Below, in pieces: positions 1 through 8,083 of a DNA stretch of 64,000 nucleotides. Numbering within the stretch: position 1 is the first letter of the stretch; each line of letters begins with the position of its first letter. Origin of the DNA: Amycolatopsis acidiphila (GTDB lineage: Bacteria; Actinomycetota; Actinomycetes; Mycobacteriales; Pseudonocardiaceae); NCBI RefSeq assembly GCF_021391495.1, contig NZ_CP090063.1, positions 4,836,001 to 4,900,000 of the forward strand. Direction: 5' to 3'. The notes beneath the pieces were generated by a model. It did no database searches. It was not told the DNA's origin and saw only the letters and a program-made list of their open reading frames with translations. The position numbers and the translations under genes are program-made.

Positions 1-1752
1 GGCATCGACTGGCTCTGCCTGCCCAGGTTCGACTCCCCCGCCTGCTTCGCCGCGCTCCTGCACGACGAGCACGCCGGCACCTGGCGGCTCGGCCCCGCCG
101 CGGGCGGGCCCGCCACCCGCCGCCGCTACCTTGGCGACACGCTCATCATGGCGAGCGAATGGGACACCCCCGACGGCACGGTGCGGGTGCTGGACTTCAT
201 GCCCCCGCGGGGCGAGGCTCCCGACGTCGTCCGCATCGTCGAAGGCGTGTCCGGGCGGGTCCCGATGCGCATGCTGCTGCGCCTGCGGTTCGACTACGGC
301 TCGGTCATCCCCTGGGTGCGGCACCAGGACGGCGGGCTCGCCGCCGTCGCCGGGCCCGACGCGGTCTGGCTGCGCACACCGGTCGACCTCCACGGCGACG
401 ACAAGGCCACCCACGCCGAGTTCACCGTCGAGGCCGGGCAACGGATCCCCTTCGTGCTCACCCACCACGCCTCGCACCTGCCCCACCCGAAGGCCGCGGA
501 GCCCGACCAGGCGCTGGCGGACACCCGACGGTTCTGGGCGGGGTGGAGCTCGCAGTGCCGTTACCGCGGCCCCTGGCGGGACGCGGTCCGGCGCGCCCTG
601 ATCACGCTCAAGGCGCTCACCTACGTCCCGACCGGGGGCATCCTCGCCGCGGCCACGACCTCGCTGCCCGAACAGCTCGGTGGGTCGCGCAACTGGGACT
701 ACCGCTACTGCTGGCTGCGTGACGCCACCTTCACCCTGCAGGCCCTGCTCGGGACCGGGTACACCCGCGAAGCCCGGGCCTGGCGGGAATGGCTGGTGCG
801 GGCCGTCGCGGGCGATCCGGGCGACCTGCAGATCATGTACGGCCTCGACGGCAGCAGGCGGCTGCCCGAGTCCACATTGGACTGGCTGGGCGGCTACGAG
901 AAGTCCGCGCCGGTCCGGGTCGGCAACGCCGCGGCCGGACAGTTCCAGCTCGACGTGTGGGGCGAGGTCCTCGACGGGCTGCACCTCGCCCGCGAAGCCG
1001 GCCTGCCGACCGCCGAGCCCGCGTGGGACCTGCAACGGGGCCTGCTCGACTTCCTCGAAAGCCACTGGGACCAGCCCGACAACAGCCTCTGGGAGGTCCG
1101 CGGCCCGCGCCGCCACTTCGTCCACTCCAAGGTGATGGCCTGGGCCGGTCTCGACCGCGCCGTCCGCACCGTCGAGAACCACCACCTCGACGGCCCCGTC
1201 GGCCAGTGGCGTGCCCTGCGCGACCGCATCCACCGGGACGTGTGCGAGCACGGCTACGACGAGGACCGCAACACCTTCACCCAGTTCTACGGCTCCCGCG
1301 GACTCGACGCCGCCCTGCTGCTCATCCCGCGGGTCGGCTTCCTGCCCTGGCACGACCGCCGGGTGCACGGCACCGTCGAGGCCGTGCGCACCGAGCTCGC
1401 CCACGACGGCTTCGTGCGGCGCTACGACCCGGACGCCGACGGCGGCGTGGACGGCCTGCCCGGGCACGAAGGCAGCTTCCTCGCCTGCGCGTTCTGGCTC
1501 GCCGACGCCCTGCACGGCACCGGCCGTGAGGACGACGCCCAGCGGTTGTTCGAGAAGCTCCTCGGCCTGCGCAACGACGTCGGCCTGCTCAGCGAGGAGT
1601 ACGACACCGAGCGGGGCCGGCAGGTCGGCAACACACCACAGGCCTTCAGCGTGGTCGGTCTGGTCAACACGGCCCGCCACCTCGGCGGAACCCCCACCGT
1701 CACCAGCGCTTCCCGGGAGCAGCAGGGCCTCCGCGAGACGCCCGCCGGGTGA
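1..1752 (+). CDS. Glycoside hydrolase family 15 protein (glucoamylase/trehalase-like), 5' end outside window
   Basis: The frame is open from the first base, so the start lies upstream; 583 residues are visible. The visible N-terminus (DWLCLPRFDSP) is the N-terminal beta-sandwich typical of bacterial GH15 proteins, which hydrolyse alpha-glucosidic bonds from chain ends in maltooligosaccharides or trehalose. The (alpha/alpha)6 catalytic barrel follows, with the family signature SRNWDYRYCWLRDATF near residue 230 and a C-terminal LSEEYD...GNTPQAFS segment that usually carries the general base. No signal peptide can be judged because the start is missing. It converges with the YeiH gene, six bases away. 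It has no visible metabolic link to its neighbours. The exact substrate cannot be told from sequence. Confidence 0.9.
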   Translation, partial: GIDWLCLPRFDSPACFAALLHDEHAGTWRLGPAAGGPATRRRYLGDTLIMASEWDTPDGTVRVLDFMPPRGEAPDVVRIVEGVSGRVPMRMLLRLRFDYGSVIPWVRHQDGGLAAVAGPDAVWLRTPVDLHGDDKATHAEFTVEAGQRIPFVLTHHASHLPHPKAAEPDQALADTRRFWAGWSSQCRYRGPWRDAVRRALITLKALTYVPTGGILAAATTSLPEQLGGSRNWDYRYCWLRDATFTLQALLGTGYTREARAWREWLVRAVAGDPGDLQIMYGLDGSRRLPESTLDWLGGYEKSAPVRVGNAAAGQFQLDVWGEVLDGLHLAREAGLPTAEPAWDLQRGLLDFLESHWDQPDNSLWEVRGPRRHFVHSKVMAWAGLDRAVRTVENHHLDGPVGQWRALRDRIHRDVCEHGYDEDRNTFTQFYGSRGLDAALLLIPRVGFLPWHDRRVHGTVEAVRTELAHDGFVRRYDPDADGGVDGLPGHEGSFLACAFWLADALHGTGREDDAQRLFEKLLGLRNDVGLLSEEYDTERGRQVGNTPQAFSVVGLVNTARHLGGTPTVTSASREQQGLRETPAG

Positions 1753-1758
1753 CCCGCG

Positions 1759-2835
1759 TCAGAGCGTGCCGGTGAGCGCTTGCAGGCCCAGGCTGGAGGC
1801 GGCGACGGCCAGCCACAGCAGGGCGCCGAGCACCAGTGGCCGGTGCCCGGCCGCGCGCACGTCGGCCAGGCGCAGGGACAGGCCGATGCCGGCCAGCGCG
1901 GTGGTGATCAGGAACGTGCCCAGGGCCGAGAGTGCCGGGTGCCAGGACGCGGGGATCACCCCGAGCGTGTCCAGGGCCGCGGCGGCGAGGAACCCGATCA
2001 GGAACAGCGGCACGATCTTGCGCCAGGGCATGTCCCGTAGCCGGAACCGCGCACCGCCGCCGGCCGCGGCGAGGTTGGCCTCCCGCCGGGCCGCGAGCAG
2101 CGCGAGCGTGAGCACGACGGGGATGATCATCAGGGTCCGGGTGAGCTTGACGACGATGCCGTAGCTCCCCGCGTCGCCGCCGTAGGCGAACGCGGCGGCC
2201 ACGACCGAGGACGTGTCGTTGATCGCGGTACCCGCCCACAGGCCGAACGAGTGCGGGCTCATGCCGAGCAGATGCCCCAGCGGCGGGAACAGCAGCACCG
2301 CGGCGATGTTGAAGGTGAAGATCGTGCCCACCGCGTAGGCGACCTCCGCCTGCTTCGGCTTGATGACCGCACTCGTCGCGGCGATCGCGGACGCACCGCA
2401 GATCCCGGTGCCCACCCCGATCAGCGTCCGGGTGTCGCCCCGCACCCCCAGCAGCCGGCCCAGCAGCCACGCGCCGCCGAGCGCTACGGCCAGCGTGCCC
2501 AGCATGACCGGCAGCGAACTGCGGCCGACCACGACGACCTGCCGCAGCGACAACCCTGTCCCGAGCACGACGATCGACGACTGCAGCACGGGCCTGGCCG
2601 CGACCGCGTAGCCCGCCCTCCACCTCGGCCCCCGCAGCGCCGGGACGGCCGCGCCGGCGATCGCGCCGAGCACGATGCCGAAGACCGGGCCGCCGACCAG
2701 CGGCACGAACCGGCCCGCCACCGTGGCGACCGCCGCGACGACGACCGCGACCGCCAGCCCCGGTACGGGCCGCGCGAGCGAGCCTGCCCAGGAGGTGTCC
2801 GGCCGGATCCCGGCGACCTTGCTGTCGACCGCCAC
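1759..2835 (-). CDS. YeiH/UPF0324 family membrane protein (putative sulfate exporter)
   Basis: A 358-residue polytopic membrane protein of the UPF0324/YeiH family. It has about ten hydrophobic segments and the conserved GTGICGASAIAA stretch in the middle, plus a GTAINDTSSV motif. The family is annotated as putative sulfate or organosulfonate exporters, but its substrate is not established. I chose the GTG at 2835 (VAVDSKVAG) because GGAAGGGG lies just upstream. An ATG at 2895 would add 20 residues that run through the shared operator and have a poor ribosome site. It is divergent from a UTRA GntR regulator, which is the likely controller. Confidence 0.85.
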   Translation of the reverse strand: MAVDSKVAGIRPDTSWAGSLARPVPGLAVAVVVAAVATVAGRFVPLVGGPVFGIVLGAIAGAAVPALRGPRWRAGYAVAARPVLQSSIVVLGTGLSLRQVVVVGRSSLPVMLGTLAVALGGAWLLGRLLGVRGDTRTLIGVGTGICGASAIAATSAVIKPKQAEVAYAVGTIFTFNIAAVLLFPPLGHLLGMSPHSFGLWAGTAINDTSSVVAAAFAYGGDAGSYGIVVKLTRTLMIIPVVLTLALLAARREANLAAAGGGARFRLRDMPWRKIVPLFLIGFLAAAALDTLGVIPASWHPALSALGTFLITTALAGIGLSLRLADVRAAGHRPLVLGALLWLAVAASSLGLQALTGTL

Positions 2836-2850
2836 CGGAGCACCCCTTCC

Positions 2851-2890
2851 AAATGTACGTATCTTGACCCTACAATATGTCCGTACATTT
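2851..2890. promoter_or_regulatory. Inverted-repeat operator between yeiH and gntR
   Basis: A perfect 9-base inverted repeat, AAATGTACG (2851-2859) and CGTACATTT (2882-2890), flanks a 22-base AT-richer spacer in the divergent intergenic region. The right part also holds the short palindrome ATGT-CCGT-ACAT. Placement between a GntR regulator and its divergent target suggests autoregulation plus control of yeiH. The arms are seen directly; the binding protein is inferred. Confidence 0.6.
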
Positions 2891-2960
2891 GCCAAGAGGG
2901 CTGCGCCGATCGTCCGGCGCGCGCGATCCTCGGTACTGTCGGTGCCCGGAGGCGATGGCT

Positions 2961-3737
2961 GTGAAGGACCAGGGGCTGGACCGCGACGGCGCGGCGCCGC
3001 TGTGGCGGCAGCTGCAGCAGTTGCTGCTCCACCGGATCGCGGACGGCGAGTTCGCGGCCCGGTTCCCCGGCGAGCTCGTGCTCGCCGAGGAGTACGGAGT
3101 GAGCAGGCAGACGGTTCGCCAGGCCCTGCGGCAGCTGCGCGCCGACGGCACCCTCGTGGCCGAGCGCGGCCGGCAGCCCCGGGTCGCTCCCCCGGCGGAG
3201 ATCACCCAGCCGGTCGGGGCGCTCTACAGCCTCTTCGCCGCCGTCGAGGCCGCCGGGCTGGCGCAGTACAGCGTCGTGCGCACCCTCGACGTGCGGGCCG
3301 ACGCGATCGTCGCCGACCGGCTGGCGCTGGAAGGGTCCACGCCGCTGGTGTACCTCGAGCGGCTACGCCTCGCCGGGGACGAGCCGCTGGCCCTGGACCG
3401 GGTCTGGTTGCCCGCCTCGGTCGCCCGGCCGCTGCTCGAGGCCGACTTCCGGCACACCAGCCTGTACGGCGAGCTGCACAAGCGCGCCGGCATCCGCCTC
3501 GACCGCGGCCACGAGCAGATCCGGGCCGTCATCCCGACCGTCGGCGAGCGGGCCCAGCTGCGCTGCGGCGAGCACGCCGCCGCCCTGTCCATCACCCGGC
3601 TCGGCACGGCGTCCGGCACCCCGGTCGAATGGCGCCACACCCTCGTGCGCGGCGACCGGTTCGCCCTCACCGCCGAGTTCTCCGGCCGGGCCGGCTACCG
3701 CCTCCTCGGCTCCCGGTCGGAGTTCGCCCCGGCCTGA
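2961..3737 (+). CDS. GntR family transcriptional regulator (HutC/UTRA type)
   Basis: A 258-residue regulator with an N-terminal winged helix-turn-helix (about residues 10-75, containing AEEYGVSRQTVRQALRQL) and a C-terminal UTRA effector domain that binds a small molecule in HutC-type regulators. The GTG at 2961 is preferred because GGAGG lies eight bases upstream; an in-frame ATG at 2955 sits almost on the ribosome site. It is divergent from yeiH across the 2851-2890 inverted repeat, so it probably represses yeiH and itself. The effector is unknown. Confidence 0.85.
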   Translation: MKDQGLDRDGAAPLWRQLQQLLLHRIADGEFAARFPGELVLAEEYGVSRQTVRQALRQLRADGTLVAERGRQPRVAPPAEITQPVGALYSLFAAVEAAGLAQYSVVRTLDVRADAIVADRLALEGSTPLVYLERLRLAGDEPLALDRVWLPASVARPLLEADFRHTSLYGELHKRAGIRLDRGHEQIRAVIPTVGERAQLRCGEHAAALSITRLGTASGTPVEWRHTLVRGDRFALTAEFSGRAGYRLLGSRSEFAPA

Positions 3738-3788
3738 GCCCGCGACCTCCCCATAGACAACCGCGATACCACCATCGACGGCAGACCG

Positions 3789-3817
3789 TTGTCGGGGTTT
3801 CCGGCCGACCCTAGCGT
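3789..3817 (+). promoter_or_regulatory. Predicted promoter of the solute-binding-like gene
   Basis: TTGTCG (3789-3794), a 17-base spacer and TAGCGT (3812-3817) precede the gene starting at 3863. GACAAC (3758-3763) and GTTGTC (3788-3793) form an inverted repeat overlapping the -35 and could be part of a LysR site. This is a pattern match only. Confidence 0.4.
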
Positions 3818-3862
3818 TGGGCCGGGGCCGAGAGGTCGCAGGACGAGGTGAGGAGACCGGTC

Positions 3863-4753
3863 ATGGGAAAGTTCGTCATCCAGCCGCACAGCAGGCTGCA
3901 GGAGTGGGTGGCCGAGGAGCACGGCTACTTCGCCGAGGCCGGCCTCGACTACGAGTTCCAGGCGGACGGCCTGTCCGCCAAGTCCCACACCACCTCGGCG
4001 GTGCGGTCCGCGGACAGCGTCCCGGCCGAGATCCGCAAGGGCGCCTTCGAGGACATGATGGCCTCGCGCGCCTGCGACGTGTCGGCGGCCTGCCACTGGG
4101 CGGTCAACGCGGTGGCCGCCGCGGGGGCCGGCAAGATGTGGGGCAACGCCTACTCGGTCACCCCCGCGGGCATCTTCGTCACCCCGGAGTCCGACCTGCG
4201 CCGCCCCGAGGACCTCGCCGCGGTCGACGTGGCGGTGGGCTACCACTCCGGCAGCCACTACGCGACCATCCAGACGCTCGAACCGTTCATCCCGTTCGAG
4301 CAGATCAGGCTCTCGTTCCAGGGCCTGCCCAACGACCGGGTCCGCCGCCTGATGCGTGGCGAGGTGCAGGCCGCGACGGTGTTCGGCGGCCAGTACTACG
4401 TCATGGAGCAGCTGGGCTACCGCAAGCTGGCCGACGCCACCTTCGCGGTCGGCTTCCTGGTCGCCCCCACGGCCGACCAGGAGGACACGGCGAAGTACTT
4501 CGCGGCGCTGGCGAAGGCGCAGCGGGACATCGACCTCCAGCCGGACAGGTACCTGAAGTACTGGTCCCGCGAGCTGCCCGAGGACATCGTGGAGCTCGTC
4601 GACGTGCGCCGCTTCGGCCCCGGCGAGCGGATCGTGTTCGAGCCTTACACCAGGGAGATGTACGACGTCACCCAGCGGTGGATGAACTCCCACGGCCTGC
4701 TCGACCTCGATGCCGCGAAGGAGTCGTCGTTCGACGACGTCGTCCTCGTGTGA
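3863..4753 (+). CDS. Substrate-binding-like protein (SsuA/NMT1-type fold) without signal peptide
   Basis: A 296-residue protein that resembles type-2 periplasmic binding proteins of the SsuA/THI5/NMT1 group. Features are an early EEHGYFAEAGLDYEF element, a PEDLAAVDVAVGYHSGS stretch like the first-domain closing region, and a central segment on the number and order expected of that fold. No signal peptide or lipobox is present and no ABC permease or ATPase gene is near, so it may be a cytoplasmic binding protein or enzyme of that fold. The ATG at 3863 has GAGGTGAGGAG upstream; the GTG at 3848 is less well placed. It is followed 39 bases later by a LysR regulator on the same strand, probably its partner. 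Substrate unknown. Confidence 0.6.
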   Translation: MGKFVIQPHSRLQEWVAEEHGYFAEAGLDYEFQADGLSAKSHTTSAVRSADSVPAEIRKGAFEDMMASRACDVSAACHWAVNAVAAAGAGKMWGNAYSVTPAGIFVTPESDLRRPEDLAAVDVAVGYHSGSHYATIQTLEPFIPFEQIRLSFQGLPNDRVRRLMRGEVQAATVFGGQYYVMEQLGYRKLADATFAVGFLVAPTADQEDTAKYFAALAKAQRDIDLQPDRYLKYWSRELPEDIVELVDVRRFGPGERIVFEPYTREMYDVTQRWMNSHGLLDLDAAKESSFDDVVLV

Positions 4754-4792
4754 GCCCACCCGGATGGCCGGCCGCGGAACGGAGAACAGCAC

Positions 4793-5695
4793 GTGAACCT
4801 GGACCTGTACCGGCTGCTCGTCTTCGTGACCGTGGTCGACCGCAACGGGTACTCGGCGGCGGCCCGCCCGCTCAACCTGGCCCAGCCCACCGTCTCGCAC
4901 CACGTCAGTGAGCTGGAACGGGCCTGTGGCACGGAACTGCTGCACTACCAGGACCGGGCGGTGCACCTGACCGCGGCCGGCCACGAGGTCTACCGGACGG
5001 CGCTGGTCATGCTCGCCGAGCAGGACCGGCTGAAGGACTCACTGGGAGACCTGGCACAGGGCCGCCGCGGCCGCGTCCGGCTCGGCGCCAGCATGGCCTT
5101 CGAGCAGCAGTACTTCTTCGACGAGGTCGTCGCCCCGTTCCGCCGGTCGTACGAGGGCACGCTGCTGTCCGTCCGGTTCGGACACAGCAGGCGGGAGGCG
5201 CAGGCCGTGCTGGACCGCGAGCTGGACCTCGCCTACGTCATCCGGTGGCACCTGCCAGGTGAGGCGCGGTTCGAGGCCCTGCAGCAGATGAGGCTGGTGT
5301 TCCTGGCGTCGCGTGCTCATCCGCTCGCGGGCAGGACGAAGGTGACGGTGGACGACATCGGCGAGTACGGGTTGATCACGGCTCCGCTGACCGGCGTCGA
5401 GACCGGCTTCTACCGTGAGGTGCTGCGCAGGTCCGGGCTCACCGGCGACCATTCGGTGCTCGAGGTCGGCGGCCTGCAGGCCAGGTTCCTCGCCGCGGCA
5501 GCGAGCCTCGGCGTGATCGCGACCTTCGTCCCGGACCACCCCCGCGACATCGTGTTCGCCGACCTCGTGCCGCTGCGGGTGGACGGGCCGCGGACCACCG
5601 TCGAAGTCGGCCTCGTCCGCCGGGACGGGGACCCGAAGTCCCGCAGCACCGACGCGCTGGCCTGCCGGCTGCGCGAACTGGCACGGAAGCGGTGA
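4793..5695 (+). CDS. LysR family transcriptional regulator
   Basis: A 300-residue LysR protein. The N-terminal winged helix spans about residues 1-65 (YSAAARPLNLAQPTVSHHVS is the recognition region), followed by a linker helix and a two-subdomain effector-binding part (about 90-295). The GTG start has GGAG upstream. It lies co-directionally behind the solute-binding-like gene rather than divergent from it, which is less usual for the family. It probably regulates that gene from the repeat near 3758-3793. The inducer is unknown. Confidence 0.88.
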   Translation: MNLDLYRLLVFVTVVDRNGYSAAARPLNLAQPTVSHHVSELERACGTELLHYQDRAVHLTAAGHEVYRTALVMLAEQDRLKDSLGDLAQGRRGRVRLGASMAFEQQYFFDEVVAPFRRSYEGTLLSVRFGHSRREAQAVLDRELDLAYVIRWHLPGEARFEALQQMRLVFLASRAHPLAGRTKVTVDDIGEYGLITAPLTGVETGFYREVLRRSGLTGDHSVLEVGGLQARFLAAAASLGVIATFVPDHPRDIVFADLVPLRVDGPRTTVEVGLVRRDGDPKSRSTDALACRLRELARKR

Positions 5696-5748
5696 GGCGG
5701 AATCCGGCGGTCGGCGACGTCAACGCCGGCCACCGCGGCCACGATGCC

Positions 5749-5775
5749 GACCGATCGGTCAAGAACGGGTACAAT
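5749..5775 (+). promoter_or_regulatory. Promoter/operator of the TetR gene
   Basis: The perfect 12-base palindrome GACCGATCGGTC (5749-5760) runs into GGTCAAGAAC (5757-5766) and a consensus-like -10 TACAAT (5770-5775). The -10 is seven bases before the ATG at 5783, so the transcript is probably leaderless. GGTCAAGAAC recurs twice before the SDR gene at 6512, which marks it as the likely TetR half-site. Confidence 0.6.
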
Positions 5776-5782
5776 CACGACC

Positions 5783-6397
5783 ATGGCCAGACCACGGGAT
5801 TTCGTCGAAGCCGACGTGGTGCGCGCGGCCCGGGACCAGTTCTGGGAGACCGGGTACGCGGGCACCTCGGTGCTCGACCTCACCGCGGCGACCGGCCTGG
5901 GGAAGGGCAGCCTGTACGGGGCCTTCGGCGACAAGCACCAGCTGTACCTGCGCGCGTTCGACGACTACTGCGCCGACGCGGTGGAAGGCGTCCGGAAGGA
6001 GCTGCTCGACGGACCGGGCAAGGCCATCGACCGGCTTCGTGCGCACGTGGTCGGCGTGACCAAGAGCGTCATCGCGGACAGGACCCACCGCGGCTGCATG
6101 CTCGCCAAGACCACGGCAGAGCTCGGCGGTCGCGATCCCGAGGCGGCCCAGCGGGCGCGCAGCACCTTCGCCGCGCTGGAAGACCTGCTGACGGCGTGCG
6201 TCGAGGAGGCCCAGCGCGACCGCGACATCGACCCGCGGCGCGACGCCCGCGAACTCGGCGGCCTGCTGCTGGCCACCCTGCGCGGCATCGAATCGCTCGG
6301 CCAGGCCGGTGTCGACCGGAAGACGCTGCTTCGCACGGCCGAGGCGGCACTGGCGTCGCTGCCTCGACCACGCCGCGGCCGCTCGTCCGCCGGCTGA
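5783..6397 (+). CDS. TetR/AcrR family transcriptional regulator
   Basis: A 204-residue TetR repressor. The N-terminal helix-turn-helix (about residues 8-55) contains GYAGTSVLDLTAATGLGKGSLY, followed by a helical ligand domain. The start MARPRDF at 5783 was chosen because the -10 TACAAT lies just upstream; an in-frame ATG at 5744 would place the operator inside the gene. It is followed by an SDR gene on the same strand whose promoter carries two more copies of the same decamer, so this protein very likely controls both. Such TetR/SDR pairs often respond to reactive aldehydes or quinones, but the ligand here is not known. Confidence 0.87.
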   Translation: MARPRDFVEADVVRAARDQFWETGYAGTSVLDLTAATGLGKGSLYGAFGDKHQLYLRAFDDYCADAVEGVRKELLDGPGKAIDRLRAHVVGVTKSVIADRTHRGCMLAKTTAELGGRDPEAAQRARSTFAALEDLLTACVEEAQRDRDIDPRRDARELGGLLLATLRGIESLGQAGVDRKTLLRTAEAALASLPRPRRGRSSAG

Positions 6398-6434
6398 GCA
6401 TCCATTTTTCGCTGACGCGTTGAAGCACGGCCTC

Positions 6435-6485
6435 GTTCTTGACCTTCTAGTCCATAACCAAGTACTGTACCGGTTGGTCAAGAAC
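6435..6485 (+). promoter_or_regulatory. Promoter and paired TetR half-sites of the SDR gene
   Basis: GTTCTTGACC (6435-6444) and its exact reverse complement GGTCAAGAAC (6476-6485) flank the promoter. The -35 TTGACC (6439-6444) is part of the first copy, the spacer is 18 bases, and the -10 is TACTGT (6463-6468). The second copy covers the expected start of transcription. The arrangement fits repression by the upstream TetR. Confidence 0.65.
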
Positions 6486-6511
6486 CGTAATTCCGGACAG
6501 AGGGACAAGAC

Positions 6512-7261
6512 ATGACGAACACGCTCGGCGGCAAGGTGGCACTGGTGACCGGGGGGTCGCGCGGGATCGGAGCCGCATCGGCGCTGGCACTGGCGGACGA
6601 GGGTGCCGATGTCGCGATCAGCTACTCCTCCTCGGCCGATCAGGCCAAGGCCGTACTCGCCGAGCTGGAGGGCAAAGGCGTACGCGCCGCCGCGTTCCAA
6701 GCGGACCAGGCCGACGCCACGCAGGCCGCGGGTCTCGTCCGCACCGTGGTGGAGCAGCTCGGCAGGCTGGACATCCTCGTCAACAACGCCGGGGTCACGG
6801 TGGCCGCCCCGATCGACAGCGAGCTGGCCGACGAAGCCGCCTTCGACCGCCAGCTCGCGGTCAACTACACCAGCGTCGTAGCGGCGATCCGCGCGGCCTA
6901 TCCGCTGCTTCCCGAGGGCGGCCGCGTGATCAGCATCAGCTCCGGCGTCGGCACGCGCGTCGGCTTCACCGGGATGACCGACTACGCCGGCACCAAGTCC
7001 GCTTTGGAGGGTTACAGCCGCGGCGCGGCACGAGACCTGGCGCACCGGGGCATCACGGTCAACGTCATCCAGTCGGGATTCGTGGACACCGAGCTGAACC
7101 CCGCCGACGGGCCGGCCGCGTCGGTCTTCCTGCCCACCACCGCACTCGGACGTTACGGCAGGCCCGAGGAGATCGCCGCCGGCGTCGTCTTCCTCGCCGG
7201 CCCGCAGTCCTCCTACGTCACCGGCGCCGTGCTGCGCATCGACGGCGGATACGGCGCCTGA
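6512..7261 (+). CDS. SDR family oxidoreductase (FabG-like)
   Basis: A 249-residue classical short-chain dehydrogenase/reductase. The NADP(H)-binding TGGSRGIG lies at residues 13-20, NNAG at 91-94, catalytic Tyr158 and Lys162 in YAGTK, and the C-terminal GAVLRIDGGYG typical of FabG-like enzymes. The length is normal for the family. It probably reduces a carbonyl compound with NADPH, but the substrate cannot be read from sequence. It is expressed from its own promoter under the TetR operator described at 6435-6485. Confidence 0.87.
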   Translation: MTNTLGGKVALVTGGSRGIGAASALALADEGADVAISYSSSADQAKAVLAELEGKGVRAAAFQADQADATQAAGLVRTVVEQLGRLDILVNNAGVTVAAPIDSELADEAAFDRQLAVNYTSVVAAIRAAYPLLPEGGRVISISSGVGTRVGFTGMTDYAGTKSALEGYSRGAARDLAHRGITVNVIQSGFVDTELNPADGPAASVFLPTTALGRYGRPEEIAAGVVFLAGPQSSYVTGAVLRIDGGYGA

Positions 7262-7305
7262 CAGCGCGGAGGCGAGCTGCACGAGCACACGGGCGTGGAC
7301 CGGGC

Positions 7306-8007
7306 TCAGCCGGCGCGAAGGTCGTAGAACTGTCTGATGTGGACGGTGACGGTGTCGGCGGCACGGGCGGCGTCACCGGCCTCGACCGAGTCCAGGATTC
7401 GGCGGTGTTCGGTGGCGAGCCTGCCGGCGGTCCGGCGCCAGTGCGCCGACCGGTCGTACCCGGCCCGCATCTCGCTCTGCAGCACGTCGCCGAGCGTGCT
7501 GAGCAGCAAGGCGGCGAGCTCGTTGTGCCCGGCGCGGGCGAGCAGGGTGTGGAACCGGCAGTCGAGCTCGCCGAACCGCGCGTAGCCGATCGCGGGGTCC
7601 GCCATCTCCCGGACCACGACGTGCAGCGGTGCCAGCTCGTTCGGCGTCGCGCACGCGGCCGCGCGAGCCGCGGCGGCGCTTTCGAGGCCGATCCTGATGG
7701 ACATCAGCTCCGCGCGCTCGAAGCCGGACACCGCCATGTGCAGCCGGAGCAGCCTGCCGACGAGCGGGGAAGGCGGCGGCGCCACGACGTGGCGGCCACC
7801 GGGACCCCGCTCGAGGACGCGCATCGTCTCGAGGACGCCGAGGGCGTGGCGGACGCTGTTCGTACCGGCCCGGAGGGTGGCGGCGAGCTCGCGTTCGGAC
7901 GGCAGCCGGTTGCCGGCGTGGAGCCGTTCCCGGAGCATCCATTCCTGGATGTCGGCCACGACCTGCCCGGGCGCCCTCAGGTACCGCACGTTGTCCGGCT
8001 CATCCAT
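7306..8007 (-). CDS. FadR/GntR family transcriptional regulator (first copy)
   Basis: A 233-residue GntR regulator of the FadR (FCD) subfamily. The winged helix (about residues 12-75) contains LPSERELAATLRAGTNSVRHAL, and an all-helical FCD ligand domain follows. The ATG at 8007 (MDEPDN) has GGGGAGG upstream; an earlier in-frame start would read through the promoter. The gene lies directly behind the CoA-hydrolase-like gene but has its own promoter with a FadR-type operator (TGGTTGGACCA). It flanks the mutase module and may regulate the divergent promoter at 9.15 kb together with, or in competition with, the second FadR-type regulator at 16.0 kb. Confidence 0.85.
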   Translation of the reverse strand: MDEPDNVRYLRAPGQVVADIQEWMLRERLHAGNRLPSERELAATLRAGTNSVRHALGVLETMRVLERGPGGRHVVAPPPSPLVGRLLRLHMAVSGFERAELMSIRIGLESAAAARAAACATPNELAPLHVVVREMADPAIGYARFGELDCRFHTLLARAGHNELAALLLSTLGDVLQSEMRAGYDRSAHWRRTAGRLATEHRRILDSVEAGDAARAADTVTVHIRQFYDLRAG

Positions 8008-8044
8008 CGAAAAGTCGCCTCCCCGACAGCATCGTCGGGAGCCG

Positions 8045-8073
8045 AGCCTAATCGCTACGTGGTTGGACCACAA
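8045..8073 (-). promoter_or_regulatory. Promoter of the first FadR-type regulator with TGGT-N3-ACCA operator
   Basis: Read on the minus strand, TTGTGG (8073-8068), a 17-base spacer and TAGGCT (8050-8045) form a good promoter 38 bases before the ATG. The operator-like TGGTTGGACCA (8060-8070) overlaps the -35 and spacer. TGGT-N3-ACCA is the general FadR-subfamily operator pattern, so autoregulation is likely. Confidence 0.6.
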
Positions 8074-8083
8074 TGAGGCCTGG

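Noticed and set aside
6439..6454. TTGACCTTCTAGTCCA as another TTGAC-N6-GTCAA regulon site
   Set aside because: It has a mismatch in the right arm, and its left arm is explained by the GGTCAAGAAC repeat of the local TetR and by the -35.
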